Source: Acidobacteriota bacterium (lineage in GTDB: Bacteria; Acidobacteriota; Blastocatellia; Pyrinomonadales; Pyrinomonadaceae). Taken from it: a DNA stretch of 41,509 nucleotides. Of this stretch, positions 14,025 to 21,382 are shown piece after piece. How positions within the stretch are numbered: the first letter of the stretch is position 1; each line of letters begins with the position of its first letter. The translations under genes and the position numbers were made by a program. Location of the stretch: positions 1 to 41,509 of the forward strand of contig JAIVJG010000010.1 in assembly GCA_020200155.1 (NCBI GenBank), given 5' to 3'. The notes beneath the pieces are model-generated. The model searched no databases. It was not told where the DNA came from and worked only from the letters and a program-made list of their open reading frames with translations.

Positions 14025-15704
14025 ATGACAAGCAGGAAAAAAATCATGGGTCTTCCGAATCATACATTACGCTCATCCCGTCTGCGCGCCGTCGTGCTGG
14101 GCATCGCGTTTCTGGTGTCCGTCTGCGCGCTTCCCGGCACGGGGACGCTGACCTACGCGCAGAGCGCGACTCCGACGCCCACCGCAACACCAAGTCCGAC
14201 ACCCGGCGCGACTCCGACTCCGACGCCTGCGGGCGGCGAAGTTGAAGTCGAAGCCGATCTCGCGGGCGCGATTCTCAACGGCATCCTTCCGAGGGGAGAG
14301 GCGCAGTTTGAGATCGAGGCCGGGGGCCGCGAATTTCGCGTGCGGGTCGAGGACGTGAACCTGCCCGCCGGCACCGTCCTCAACGTCTTGGTGGACAATG
14401 CCAGAGTCGGCTCGCTGACGCTCGACAACCAGATGCGCGGCGAGTTGAGGCTCAAGACTGAGAACGGGCAGACGGTTCCGCCGATTAACTCGCGCACGCG
14501 CGTCGTGGTGACGAATCAGGCGGGCGCGACAATCATCGCAGGCTCTTTCTCCAACATCCCGCAGCCCGTCCCGAATCCGGGGCCGGCTCCGATGCCTACG
14601 CCGGGGCCGACGGGCGAGATCAGAATCGAGTCGCGTCTGGCGGGCGCGGCCATTAACGGACTCGTGCCCAAGGGTCAGGCCAAATTCCTCGTCCGCGCAG
14701 ACGGGCGTCGCAAGCTCAACGTCGAGGTCGAGAAGGTCAACCTGCCTGTCGGCACGATTCTGAACGTCTTCGTCAATAACGTGAACGTCGGTCAGATTAC
14801 GCTCGCAGCCACGCTCGAAAACGAGCTTGAGCTTGAGACGGAGCGCGGCCAGACAGTGCCGAACATCACGACGGCCTCGACCATCGCCGTCACAGGCCCG
14901 CAGGGCGCGACCATCCTGAGCGGCGTCTTCAACACCGCAGGGCTGCCCATCGCCGGCAAAGACATTGACGACCGGCAGTTCTTCGTCGAGCAGCACTACC
15001 GCGACTTCTTCGACCGCGAGGCGGACGACAGCGGCCTCGAATTCTGGAAAGGCCAGATCGCGCAGTGCGGCGCGGACGCAGGGTGCGTCGAGCGCGCGAG
15101 GATCAACACGTCGGGCGCGTTCTTCCTCTCGATTGAGTTTCAGCAGACCGGCTACATGCTCTACCGTTTCCACAAGGCTTCGTTCGCCGCGATGCCGCGC
15201 CGCAACGACTTCATCGTTGACATGCAGGCCATCGCGCAGGGCGTCGTCGTGGGTGCGCCCGGCTGGGAACAGAAGCTTGAGGACAACAAACGCGCCGCCG
15301 CCGCCCGCTTCGTCAACCGGCAGGACTTCCGCGACCGCTTCGAGCGCCTGAGCGATGACGGGTTCGTGGACGAACTGTTCCGCAATGCGGGCGTCGCGCC
15401 GACGCAGGCCGAGCGTGAAGACCTCTTGGGCGGCCTCCGCACGGGACGCGAGACGCGCGCCAGTGTTCTGCGTAAAGTCTCGGAGAACGCAGCCTTCTCG
15501 AAGAAGGAATTCAACCCGGCCTTCGTTCTCATGCAGTACTTCGGCTACCTCCACCGCAACCCGGACGAAGGGGCCGACCACGACCTCTCCGGCTTTAACT
15601 TCTGGCTCAAGAAGCTCGACGACAACGGCGGCGACTTTCACCGCGCTGAGATGGTCAAAGCCTTCATCGCCTCCGGCGAGTATCGCGGACGCTTCGACTG
15701 GTAA
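14025..15704 (+). CDS. Secreted protein with two beta-type repeats and DUF4214
   Basis: A 559-residue exported protein. A signal peptide occupies roughly residues 1-45, ending TYAQS, and is followed by a Thr/Pro-rich linker (PTPTATPSPTPGATPTPTP). Two homologous domains of about 105 residues follow, each opening with xLAGAxxNGxxPxGxAxF and containing VNLPxGTxLNVxVxN. They are separated by a second Pro-rich linker. The C-terminal third carries DUF4214-type helical modules (HYRDFFDREADDSGLEFW and YFGYLHRNPDEGADHD, then GFNFWL), a domain found in bacterial surface and S-layer-associated proteins. No catalytic residues are recognised, so a cell-envelope structural or adhesive role is likely. AGAGGG upstream of ATG 14025 chooses this start over one 49 codons upstream. 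A strong hairpin terminator follows. Confidence 0.9.
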   Translation: MTSRKKIMGLPNHTLRSSRLRAVVLGIAFLVSVCALPGTGTLTYAQSATPTPTATPSPTPGATPTPTPAGGEVEVEADLAGAILNGILPRGEAQFEIEAGGREFRVRVEDVNLPAGTVLNVLVDNARVGSLTLDNQMRGELRLKTENGQTVPPINSRTRVVVTNQAGATIIAGSFSNIPQPVPNPGPAPMPTPGPTGEIRIESRLAGAAINGLVPKGQAKFLVRADGRRKLNVEVEKVNLPVGTILNVFVNNVNVGQITLAATLENELELETERGQTVPNITTASTIAVTGPQGATILSGVFNTAGLPIAGKDIDDRQFFVEQHYRDFFDREADDSGLEFWKGQIAQCGADAGCVERARINTSGAFFLSIEFQQTGYMLYRFHKASFAAMPRRNDFIVDMQAIAQGVVVGAPGWEQKLEDNKRAAAARFVNRQDFRDRFERLSDDGFVDELFRNAGVAPTQAEREDLLGGLRTGRETRASVLRKVSENAAFSKKEFNPAFVLMQYFGYLHRNPDEGADHDLSGFNFWLKKLDDNGGDFHRAEMVKAFIASGEYRGRFDW

Positions 15705-15722
15705 CGAAAAACGTAAGCCGGC

Positions 15723-15772
15723 AAAGCAGAGGGCGGTCGAGATGTGCGAGCATCCCGACCGCCCTCTGCTTT
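15723..15772. terminator. Strong hairpin terminator
   Basis: A 17-bp perfect stem (AAAGCAGAGGGCGGTCG at 15723-15739 with its complement at 15756-15772) continues after an A/C mismatch into GATG/CATC around a 6-nt loop. It ends in A/T-rich flanks on both sides and lies 19 bp after the DUF4214 gene. It probably terminates that transcript before hutF. Confidence 0.85.
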
Positions 15773-15889
15773 CGTTTCAAACGCCCGTCAGCTTTCGGGA
15801 GACGGCGCGCACATTGACATCCGCTGAGGCTCGACGTTGAATGTCTGCGAAACTTGACGAGCGTGCTTCAAGCGCGTTGACGCGAGAGA

Positions 15890-17485
15890 GTGGCGAGGCA
15901 TTTGAGCGAACCTCTGAAACAAGACGATGCGGGCGGCGCGACGGTCACATGGATGCCCGACCTCATCTACGTCAACGGGCGTTTCGAGCGCGACATGGCG
16001 CTCGCCTGTGACGCGGGCGGGCGGATTCTCGCCCTGCTGCCTCTGGGCGACCTGCGCGAACTGCTCGGCGGGCGCATTCCCGAAAACGAAACGCTCAACG
16101 TCACCGTCCCGGAACGCGGCATCATCTTCGCCACGCGCTTCGTCCGCCTGCCGGGGCGCGCACTGCTGCCCGGCCTCGTCAACGCGCACTCGCACGCCTT
16201 CCAGCGCGTCATCCGTGGGCGCACGGAGCATCGCGGCAGGCACAGGCGCGACTCCTTCTGGACGTGGCGCGAAGAGATGTACAGCGCCGCAGCGCGTCTC
16301 ACGCCCGAAGACATCTACGACGCCTCGCGCATGGCCTTCATGGAGATGTCGCTAGGCGGCATCACCGCCGCCGGGGAGTTTCACTACATCCACCGCACGC
16401 CCGAAGGCGAGGCTTACGACGACGCGAACCTGCTCGCAAAACAGGTCGTCCGCGCCGCTCGCGACTGCGGGCTGCGCGTCGCACTGCTGAGAGTCGCCTA
16501 CGCGCGCTCCGGTTTCGGGACGCCGCCGAACGAGCGGCAGAAGCGTTTCATCGAGCCGGACGTTGAGACGTATCTGCGACACGTCGAAACTTTGCGAAGC
16601 GACCTCGCCGCGCCGGACGACAACCACGATGCGACGAGCGCGTGGGTCGGCGTCGCACCGCACAGCGTCCGCGCCGTGCCGCTTCGATACCTGCGCGCAG
16701 TCAGCGAGTTCGCCGCCGCGCGAGAGTTGCCCCTGCACATTCACGTCGCCGAACAGCCCGCCGAAGTTTCCGCGTGCCTGGCAGAGACGGAACGCACGCC
16801 CGTCGCGCTGCTCGCGGACAACGGCTTGCTCAATTCGCGTTTCACGGCTGTTCACGCTCTCCACGTCACGCCGGAAGAGATTCGCACGTTGCGCGACGCG
16901 CGCGCGAACGTCTGCGCCTGCCCGACGACCGAGCGCAATCTCGGCGACGGTATCGTGCCCGCAGACCTTCTCTTCGCAGAGGGCGTGCCCGTCGCGCTCG
17001 GCACGGACAGCCACACGCAGATTGACCTGCTCGAAGACGCGCGCGAGCTTGAATATCACCTGCGTCTTTCGAAGCTCGAACGCAACGTGCTCGCTCCCGC
17101 ATCCGTCATTCGGGAAGAGTTGCAGGGCGATGCCAGCGCGGGGCGCGGCGACGCGACGGAGAGTGCGAGCGAATCGAATATCTCGGCGCTCGCGGCGCGT
17201 CTGTTCGAGTGCGCGACCGCGAACGGCGCGCGGAGCATCGGCGCGGCGGGCGGCGAACTCGCGCCGGGGCGTCCGGCGGATTTCTTCACCGTTGACTTGA
17301 ACGATCCCTCAATCGCCGGGGCAAACGCGGATGACCTGCTGCCCGCCGTCGTCTTCTCGCTGGCGCGCACGGCCATCCGCGAAGTATTCGTCGGCGGGCA
17401 ACCAGTCGTCGAAGACGGGCGACACCACGCGCAGGATGAAATCGTCTCGCGCTTCGCGGCGCTGCAACGAAAGCTCTGGAAGTAG
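15890..17485 (+). CDS. hutF: Formimidoylglutamate deiminase (HutF)
   Basis: A 531-residue amidohydrolase-superfamily enzyme. HutF hydrolyses N-formimino-L-glutamate to N-formyl-L-glutamate and ammonia in the five-step histidine degradation route. Diagnostic features are the metal site NAHSHAFQR (H100, H102) followed by FWTWREEMY, which is typical of HutF rather than other deaminases. Also present are HIHVAEQ, the VHALHVT histidine, and GTDSHTQID carrying the metal-binding Asp. The listed start is a GTG with a purine stretch very close upstream; ATG 15953 (MPDLIYVNG) is an equally good start, and no strong ribosome site decides between them. It is cytoplasmic. The argE-like gene follows 62 bp later in the same direction. 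Other hut genes are not in the window. Confidence 0.9.
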   Translation: MARHLSEPLKQDDAGGATVTWMPDLIYVNGRFERDMALACDAGGRILALLPLGDLRELLGGRIPENETLNVTVPERGIIFATRFVRLPGRALLPGLVNAHSHAFQRVIRGRTEHRGRHRRDSFWTWREEMYSAAARLTPEDIYDASRMAFMEMSLGGITAAGEFHYIHRTPEGEAYDDANLLAKQVVRAARDCGLRVALLRVAYARSGFGTPPNERQKRFIEPDVETYLRHVETLRSDLAAPDDNHDATSAWVGVAPHSVRAVPLRYLRAVSEFAAARELPLHIHVAEQPAEVSACLAETERTPVALLADNGLLNSRFTAVHALHVTPEEIRTLRDARANVCACPTTERNLGDGIVPADLLFAEGVPVALGTDSHTQIDLLEDARELEYHLRLSKLERNVLAPASVIREELQGDASAGRGDATESASESNISALAARLFECATANGARSIGAAGGELAPGRPADFFTVDLNDPSIAGANADDLLPAVVFSLARTAIREVFVGGQPVVEDGRHHAQDEIVSRFAALQRKLWK

Positions 17486-17547
17486 GAAAGAGTTAAGCGC
17501 CAGGGGCGACTGAGAATAGCCCGGCAGTTTATTTACGACAGAAGAGC

Positions 17548-18690
17548 ATGAACATCGAACAAACTCTGGCCGAACTCGTCCGCATAGATTCGCGCTCGTC
17601 CGTCTCGAATCTTGAGATCATCAAGTATCTCGCAGAGCGCGCCGAGAAGATGGGCCTGTGCGTGCGACTCCTGCCGTACAGGGACGAGCGTGGTGTGAAA
17701 AAGTTCAACATGGCGGCCATCGCGCCGCGCTCGACCGGCGACGAGGACGAGATCGAGTTGGCGCTCGTCGGCCACACGGATACCGTGCCGTTCGACCCGG
17801 CGTGGAAGGAAGCCCTGACGCTGACCGAAAGCGACGGCAAGCTGTACGGGCGCGGGTCGTGCGACACGAAGGGATTCATCGCGGCGGCGCTCGCGGCTGT
17901 CAGCGAGATTGACTTGAGAGCTTTGCGACGCCCGCTCGCGCTCGTCTTCACGGCGGACGAAGAGATTGGATGTCTCGGCGCGAAGCAACTGGCTGACTCG
18001 CGCGCACTGCGTGTGCGCCACGCCGTCGTCGGCGAGCCGACATCTCTACAGCCCATCCGCGCGGGCAAGGGTTACTGCCTCGCCGAAGTACGGTTGCGCG
18101 GGCGCGAGGGGCACAGCGCTTACCCCGCGCTTGGCGCGTCGGCCATCATGCGCGCGGCGCGACTCGTCACGCGCATTGAAGCGATGGCGGAAAAGCTCAA
18201 GCATGACGCACGCGAGATTTTCGACCCGCCGCACACGACCGTCAACGTCGGCTTAATCAACGGCGGCACGGCCAAGAACATCATCGCGGGCGAATGTCGC
18301 TTCACGCTCGAATGGCGTCCCATTCCGGGCCAGCGCGCGGAGCACGTCGTCAACTTAATCAAAGACGAGATCGAAGCTTTGCGCGCGGCGGATGCTGACT
18401 TCGATTGCGAGATGAAAGTGATACGGCTGGATGAAAGCATGGAGACGGCGGCGCACGCGCCGCTCGTGCGCGCTCTGGAAGAGGCGACGGGCAGGCGCGC
18501 GGGCGCTGTCTCTTTCGGCACGGAAGCGCCGCAGTTGACCGAGATGGGCGCGCAGGCAGTCGTCTTCGGCCCCGGCGACATACGCGTCGCGCACCGCACG
18601 GGCGAGTTCGTCCCCGTCGCGGAACTCCGCGAGTGCGCGTCTATTTTGCGACGGATGATCGAACGCTTTTGCCTGTCCGGGCATCAATAA
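17548..18690 (+). CDS. argE: M20-family deacylase, probable acetylornithine deacetylase
   Basis: A 380-residue zinc-dependent M20 hydrolase. It shows GHTDTVP (H76, D78), GRGSCDTKGF (bridging D106), TADEEIG (catalytic and metal Glu138/139), GEPTSLQP, and FGTEAPQL near the C-terminus. ArgE removes acetate from N-acetylornithine in arginine synthesis. The overall pattern fits ArgE/DapE, and GEPT plus FGTEA favour ArgE. A related deacylase (DapE, formylglutamate hydrolase-like) cannot be excluded, particularly as it sits directly behind hutF, where an amide hydrolase could act on N-formylglutamate. AGAAGAGC just before ATG 17548 marks the start. It is cytoplasmic and probably co-transcribed with hutF. 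Confidence 0.85.
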   Translation: MNIEQTLAELVRIDSRSSVSNLEIIKYLAERAEKMGLCVRLLPYRDERGVKKFNMAAIAPRSTGDEDEIELALVGHTDTVPFDPAWKEALTLTESDGKLYGRGSCDTKGFIAAALAAVSEIDLRALRRPLALVFTADEEIGCLGAKQLADSRALRVRHAVVGEPTSLQPIRAGKGYCLAEVRLRGREGHSAYPALGASAIMRAARLVTRIEAMAEKLKHDAREIFDPPHTTVNVGLINGGTAKNIIAGECRFTLEWRPIPGQRAEHVVNLIKDEIEALRAADADFDCEMKVIRLDESMETAAHAPLVRALEEATGRRAGAVSFGTEAPQLTEMGAQAVVFGPGDIRVAHRTGEFVPVAELRECASILRRMIERFCLSGHQ

Positions 18691-18741
18691 ACTTCAGGCT
18701 TTCATTCGACAGGCCGTTCCAAGCCCGAAAGTCCAGCTTTT

Positions 18742-19860
18742 ATGACACGTCAACATTCTCCGTTTCGCCCTCTCAAGCTGCTCGTGTGCGCTGCCTTGCT
18801 CGGCGGTCTCTTTACGTTCGCCGCCACCACCACCAGCGCGCAGGAGGCCAAAGGCCCAATCACGAGCGAAGAGCTTTTGCAGCTTGTACGCCAACTGCCG
18901 AAGCGCCCCGGACTGAAAGAGGAAGTCGTCAGAGAGATCAGGCGGCGCGGCATCAACTTCACTTTGACGAACGGGCTGCGCTCTGTCGTCGCGACCAAGA
19001 GCGGCAACGATGCAGACCTGCGGCGCACGCTCGAAGAAGCCGAGCGGCGTTTCCTCAACCCTTCGCCCGCCTCCACGGTTCCGCCGGAGGCAGAGGGACA
19101 GGCGCTCTTACAAAAGGCGCGCGCCGCCTCGCTCGAAGCCGCCGAAGCGATGCCCGACTTCGTCGTCAAGCAACTCATCACGCGCGCCTATGCGCTCGGC
19201 GCGACGCGCAACTGGCTGACGCAGGATCGCCTGACGGTCGGGGTCAGCTATCGCACCAAAGGCGGCGAGCAGTACAAGATGCTCGCGCTCAACGGACTGC
19301 CGGCAGGCTCGCCGCAGGCGGAAGAAAAAAGCGATTACGCGGACGAGGTCGGCGTGGGCGCGACTTCGACCGGCGAGTTTGTGACGACACTCTCCTCGCT
19401 CTTTGCGGAAGAGACCAGAGCGCAGTTCAAGCTGGTGGACACAGACCTTCTGCGCGGCAGGCGCACGCTCGTCTACGAATACGAAGTGAAGCAGCCTTTC
19501 TCAAAACACGCGCTGACCTTCAACAAGGTGAACACAGTCGTCGCGGGTTATCGCGGGCGCGTCTGGATTGATCGCGAGAACTCGCGCGTGCTGCGGCTCG
19601 AAAGCACTTCGACAGACATCCCTTCGGACTTCCCCATCAGGGCGGCGCACCGAGAGATTGACTACGACTGGGTGACAATCGCCGAACAGAAATACCTGCT
19701 CCCTTCGCGCGCCGTTATCGAGATGAGCGTGAGCTACAAAGGCCAGCCCTACCAGAGCCGCAACGACATACGCTTCCGCAACTACCAGAAATACGGCACA
19801 GAGATCAGGATCATCGAAGACGACGAAGTTGACGACGAATCGAAGCCGCAAAAGCCTTGA
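18742..19860 (+). CDS. Secreted protein of unknown function
   Basis: A 372-residue exported protein. A signal peptide (residues 1-34) ends TTSAQ. An N-terminal helical part (SEELLQLVRQLPKRPGLKEEVV) looks like a short regulatory or docking segment. From about residue 130 there is a beta-rich domain with repeated aromatic strands (RTLVYEYEV, GYRGRVWIDRENSRVLRLE, YLLPSRAVIEMSV), reminiscent of outer-membrane lipoprotein-sorting-like or LolA-type curved sheets. That resemblance is weak and from memory. No catalytic motif is visible. The C-terminus is acidic. It stands alone after argE, 51 bp away, and its stop codon overlaps the left arm of a perfect 27-bp terminator stem. Confidence 0.8.
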   Translation: MTRQHSPFRPLKLLVCAALLGGLFTFAATTTSAQEAKGPITSEELLQLVRQLPKRPGLKEEVVREIRRRGINFTLTNGLRSVVATKSGNDADLRRTLEEAERRFLNPSPASTVPPEAEGQALLQKARAASLEAAEAMPDFVVKQLITRAYALGATRNWLTQDRLTVGVSYRTKGGEQYKMLALNGLPAGSPQAEEKSDYADEVGVGATSTGEFVTTLSSLFAEETRAQFKLVDTDLLRGRRTLVYEYEVKQPFSKHALTFNKVNTVVAGYRGRVWIDRENSRVLRLESTSTDIPSDFPIRAAHREIDYDWVTIAEQKYLLPSRAVIEMSVSYKGQPYQSRNDIRFRNYQKYGTEIRIIEDDEVDDESKPQKP

Positions 19861-19917
19861 AGCGTCAAACGCGAACGGGTCGAGACCTGATCTCGACCCG
19901 TTCGCGTTTGACGCTTC
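19859..19917. terminator. Perfect 27-bp hairpin, shared terminator
   Basis: Arms 19859-19885 and 19891-19917 are fully complementary (GAAGCGTCAAACGCGAACGG begins the left arm), with a 5-nt loop. The left arm begins within the upstream stop codon. The next gene is convergent (ends 19948), so the hairpin probably ends transcription from both sides. There is no long T-tract. Confidence 0.85.
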
Positions 19918-19947
19918 GCGATTCCCAAACTTTCAAATCTCAGGCTT

Positions 19948-21219
19948 TCAAATCTTCAGTTGGCCGTTCTCGATGATGGTCTTGCCATCGAGCGTGACGG
20001 TCGTGCCGGACAGGAAGCCCGACATGCCGAAGTTCGTGTTGTTGTCGCCGCCGAAGCCGATGTTGTTGCCGATGCCGATAGTGACCATGCCGGCGGGAAC
20101 CCATGTGCCGAGCTTGCTGCTGGGCGAGAGGTGGACTTTATCGTTGACGCCGAAGTCCACGAAGGCAAACGCGTCTTTGCCTTCGCCCGCCGCGTCGTAC
20201 TGCGCCTTGAGGCTGTCGTAGCCCGGCCCGCTCCCGGACATCGAAGTGACCTTGCCGTTGACGAACTGGAGCGTCAGGTTCTGCACCTCCTTGCCGTCGA
20301 AGTAGGTTTTCTCGACGACGACCTTACCGTTGGCCTTGCCGGGGACGGGCGTCGTCATCACCTCGCCCGCAGGCAGGAAGACCGCGACGGCGGCCCCGCC
20401 CTTCTTCACGTCTTCGGGCGAGATGATGCCGTCGCTCGTGACGTAGGGACGCCCGCTGATGTCGAGCGTTAAGTCTGTGCCCGTCGCTGCGTTCGTGATG
20501 TGCAACTCTTTCCCGGCGGAGAGCGCCTGCTTCACCTGCTCGCTCTTTGCCTGAAGGCTCGTGTAGTCAACGTTGACGCCTTCCCAGAAAGTCTTCGCCA
20601 GTTCGTCCTGCGACATGCCGTAGCGTTGCGCACGCCAACTCGTCGGGTAGAGATCGTTACCGACGGAAACCTGCCGGATGTTTTTGTCCAGGAACTTTTT
20701 GCCGACCGCCGCGCCGGCCTTGCCGCGTGCCGCACGACGCGACGCGATGTTCTGAACGTCTGCGAGCATGCCCTCCGTCTCGCTGCTGTCCACACCGATA
20801 ATGACGTTGAGCGTATCGGCCAGTTTGTCGTCGAGCTTCGGCTCCTGCGTGTCGTACTTCTCAGGCACGTCCGCATAAGAGCGTTTCGTCATGCGGTCGC
20901 TGTTGATTGAGACCAGCGGGAACGCTCCGACTTTACGCACTTCCGTGGCGATGTCCTCCAGCAATTCGAGGTCGCGCACGCCGCCGGCGACGAGCACGAT
21001 TTCGCCCTCCTTAACCCCGGCGCTCTGGTTGACCAGACGCCCGGCGAGTTCGTCGAGATTGGTGGGCGCTGTCTTCTTCGCCTCGGCGGTCGGACTGGCT
21101 GCCGGGGTCGTCGCCGTGTTGGCGACGGGGGTTGTGTTTGTGGTCGGCGCTGGCTGGCAGGCGAGCAGCAGCGCGAAGGACGCGGTGAGGATGAAAGCGA
21201 TGATAAGTCTACGGCTCAT
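19948..21219 (-). CDS. Lipoprotein resembling M29 aminopeptidases
   Basis: A 423-residue protein with a lipoprotein signal (ASFALLLAC, lipid-modified Cys about residue 21) and a Thr/Ala/Pro-rich linker to about residue 50. The body is similar to M29 (AmpS/aminopeptidase T) metallopeptidases: FLPAGEVMTTP with the expected Glu ligand, GNNIGFGGDNNTNFG, and the terminal TVTLDGKTIIENGQ. Several positions where M29 enzymes have His or Glu ligands (the EF-LG segment and the C-terminal His before the TLDGK strand) look replaced (FVDFGVND, FGMSGF). Metal binding and activity are therefore uncertain. It would act at the periplasmic face of the membrane. AAGGAG 9 nt upstream of ATG 21219 and a plausible promoter (21261-21289) support independent expression. 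Confidence 0.75.
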   Translation of the reverse strand: MSRRLIIAFILTASFALLLACQPAPTTNTTPVANTATTPAASPTAEAKKTAPTNLDELAGRLVNQSAGVKEGEIVLVAGGVRDLELLEDIATEVRKVGAFPLVSINSDRMTKRSYADVPEKYDTQEPKLDDKLADTLNVIIGVDSSETEGMLADVQNIASRRAARGKAGAAVGKKFLDKNIRQVSVGNDLYPTSWRAQRYGMSQDELAKTFWEGVNVDYTSLQAKSEQVKQALSAGKELHITNAATGTDLTLDISGRPYVTSDGIISPEDVKKGGAAVAVFLPAGEVMTTPVPGKANGKVVVEKTYFDGKEVQNLTLQFVNGKVTSMSGSGPGYDSLKAQYDAAGEGKDAFAFVDFGVNDKVHLSPSSKLGTWVPAGMVTIGIGNNIGFGGDNNTNFGMSGFLSGTTVTLDGKTIIENGQLKI

Positions 21220-21260
21220 AACGAAAGCTCCTTGCGGGGGTCGAATGTAAAAGCAGAGTG

Positions 21261-21289
21261 CTTCTATTTCAAATTTGGTGAGAAGTCAA
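21261..21289 (-). promoter_or_regulatory. Probable promoter of the M29-like lipoprotein gene
   Basis: On the minus strand TTGACT (21289-21284) and TAGAAG (21266-21261) are separated by 17 bp, about 40 bp before the start codon. The -35 match is good and the -10 match moderate. The surrounding stretch is AT-rich for this genome. Confidence 0.45.
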
Positions 21290-21300
21290 TAAAGAAAATG

Positions 21301-21376
21301 ATAAATGCGGAGTGATGAATGATGAATGAAAAGCAAAAGCCTTGTCTTCATTCATCATTCATCACTCCGCATTTAT
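21301..21376. repeat. AT-rich inverted repeat built of heptamers
   Basis: Perfect 29-bp arms (21301-21329 and 21348-21376) flank an 18-nt loop. Within the arms the word GATGAAT is repeated in tandem (period 7). The base composition is far lower in GC than its surroundings. It lies just downstream of kgd, so it could act as that gene's terminator, but the structure resembles a dispersed intergenic repeat element (compare 30519-30593). Confidence 0.8.
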
Positions 21377-21382
21377 CGTTTC

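Noticed and set aside
14073-15641. 522-residue open frame on the minus strand
   Set aside because: It is the antisense shadow of the DUF4214 gene. Its composition is dominated by Arg, Val and Ala with no domain, and such frames arise from the high third-position GC.
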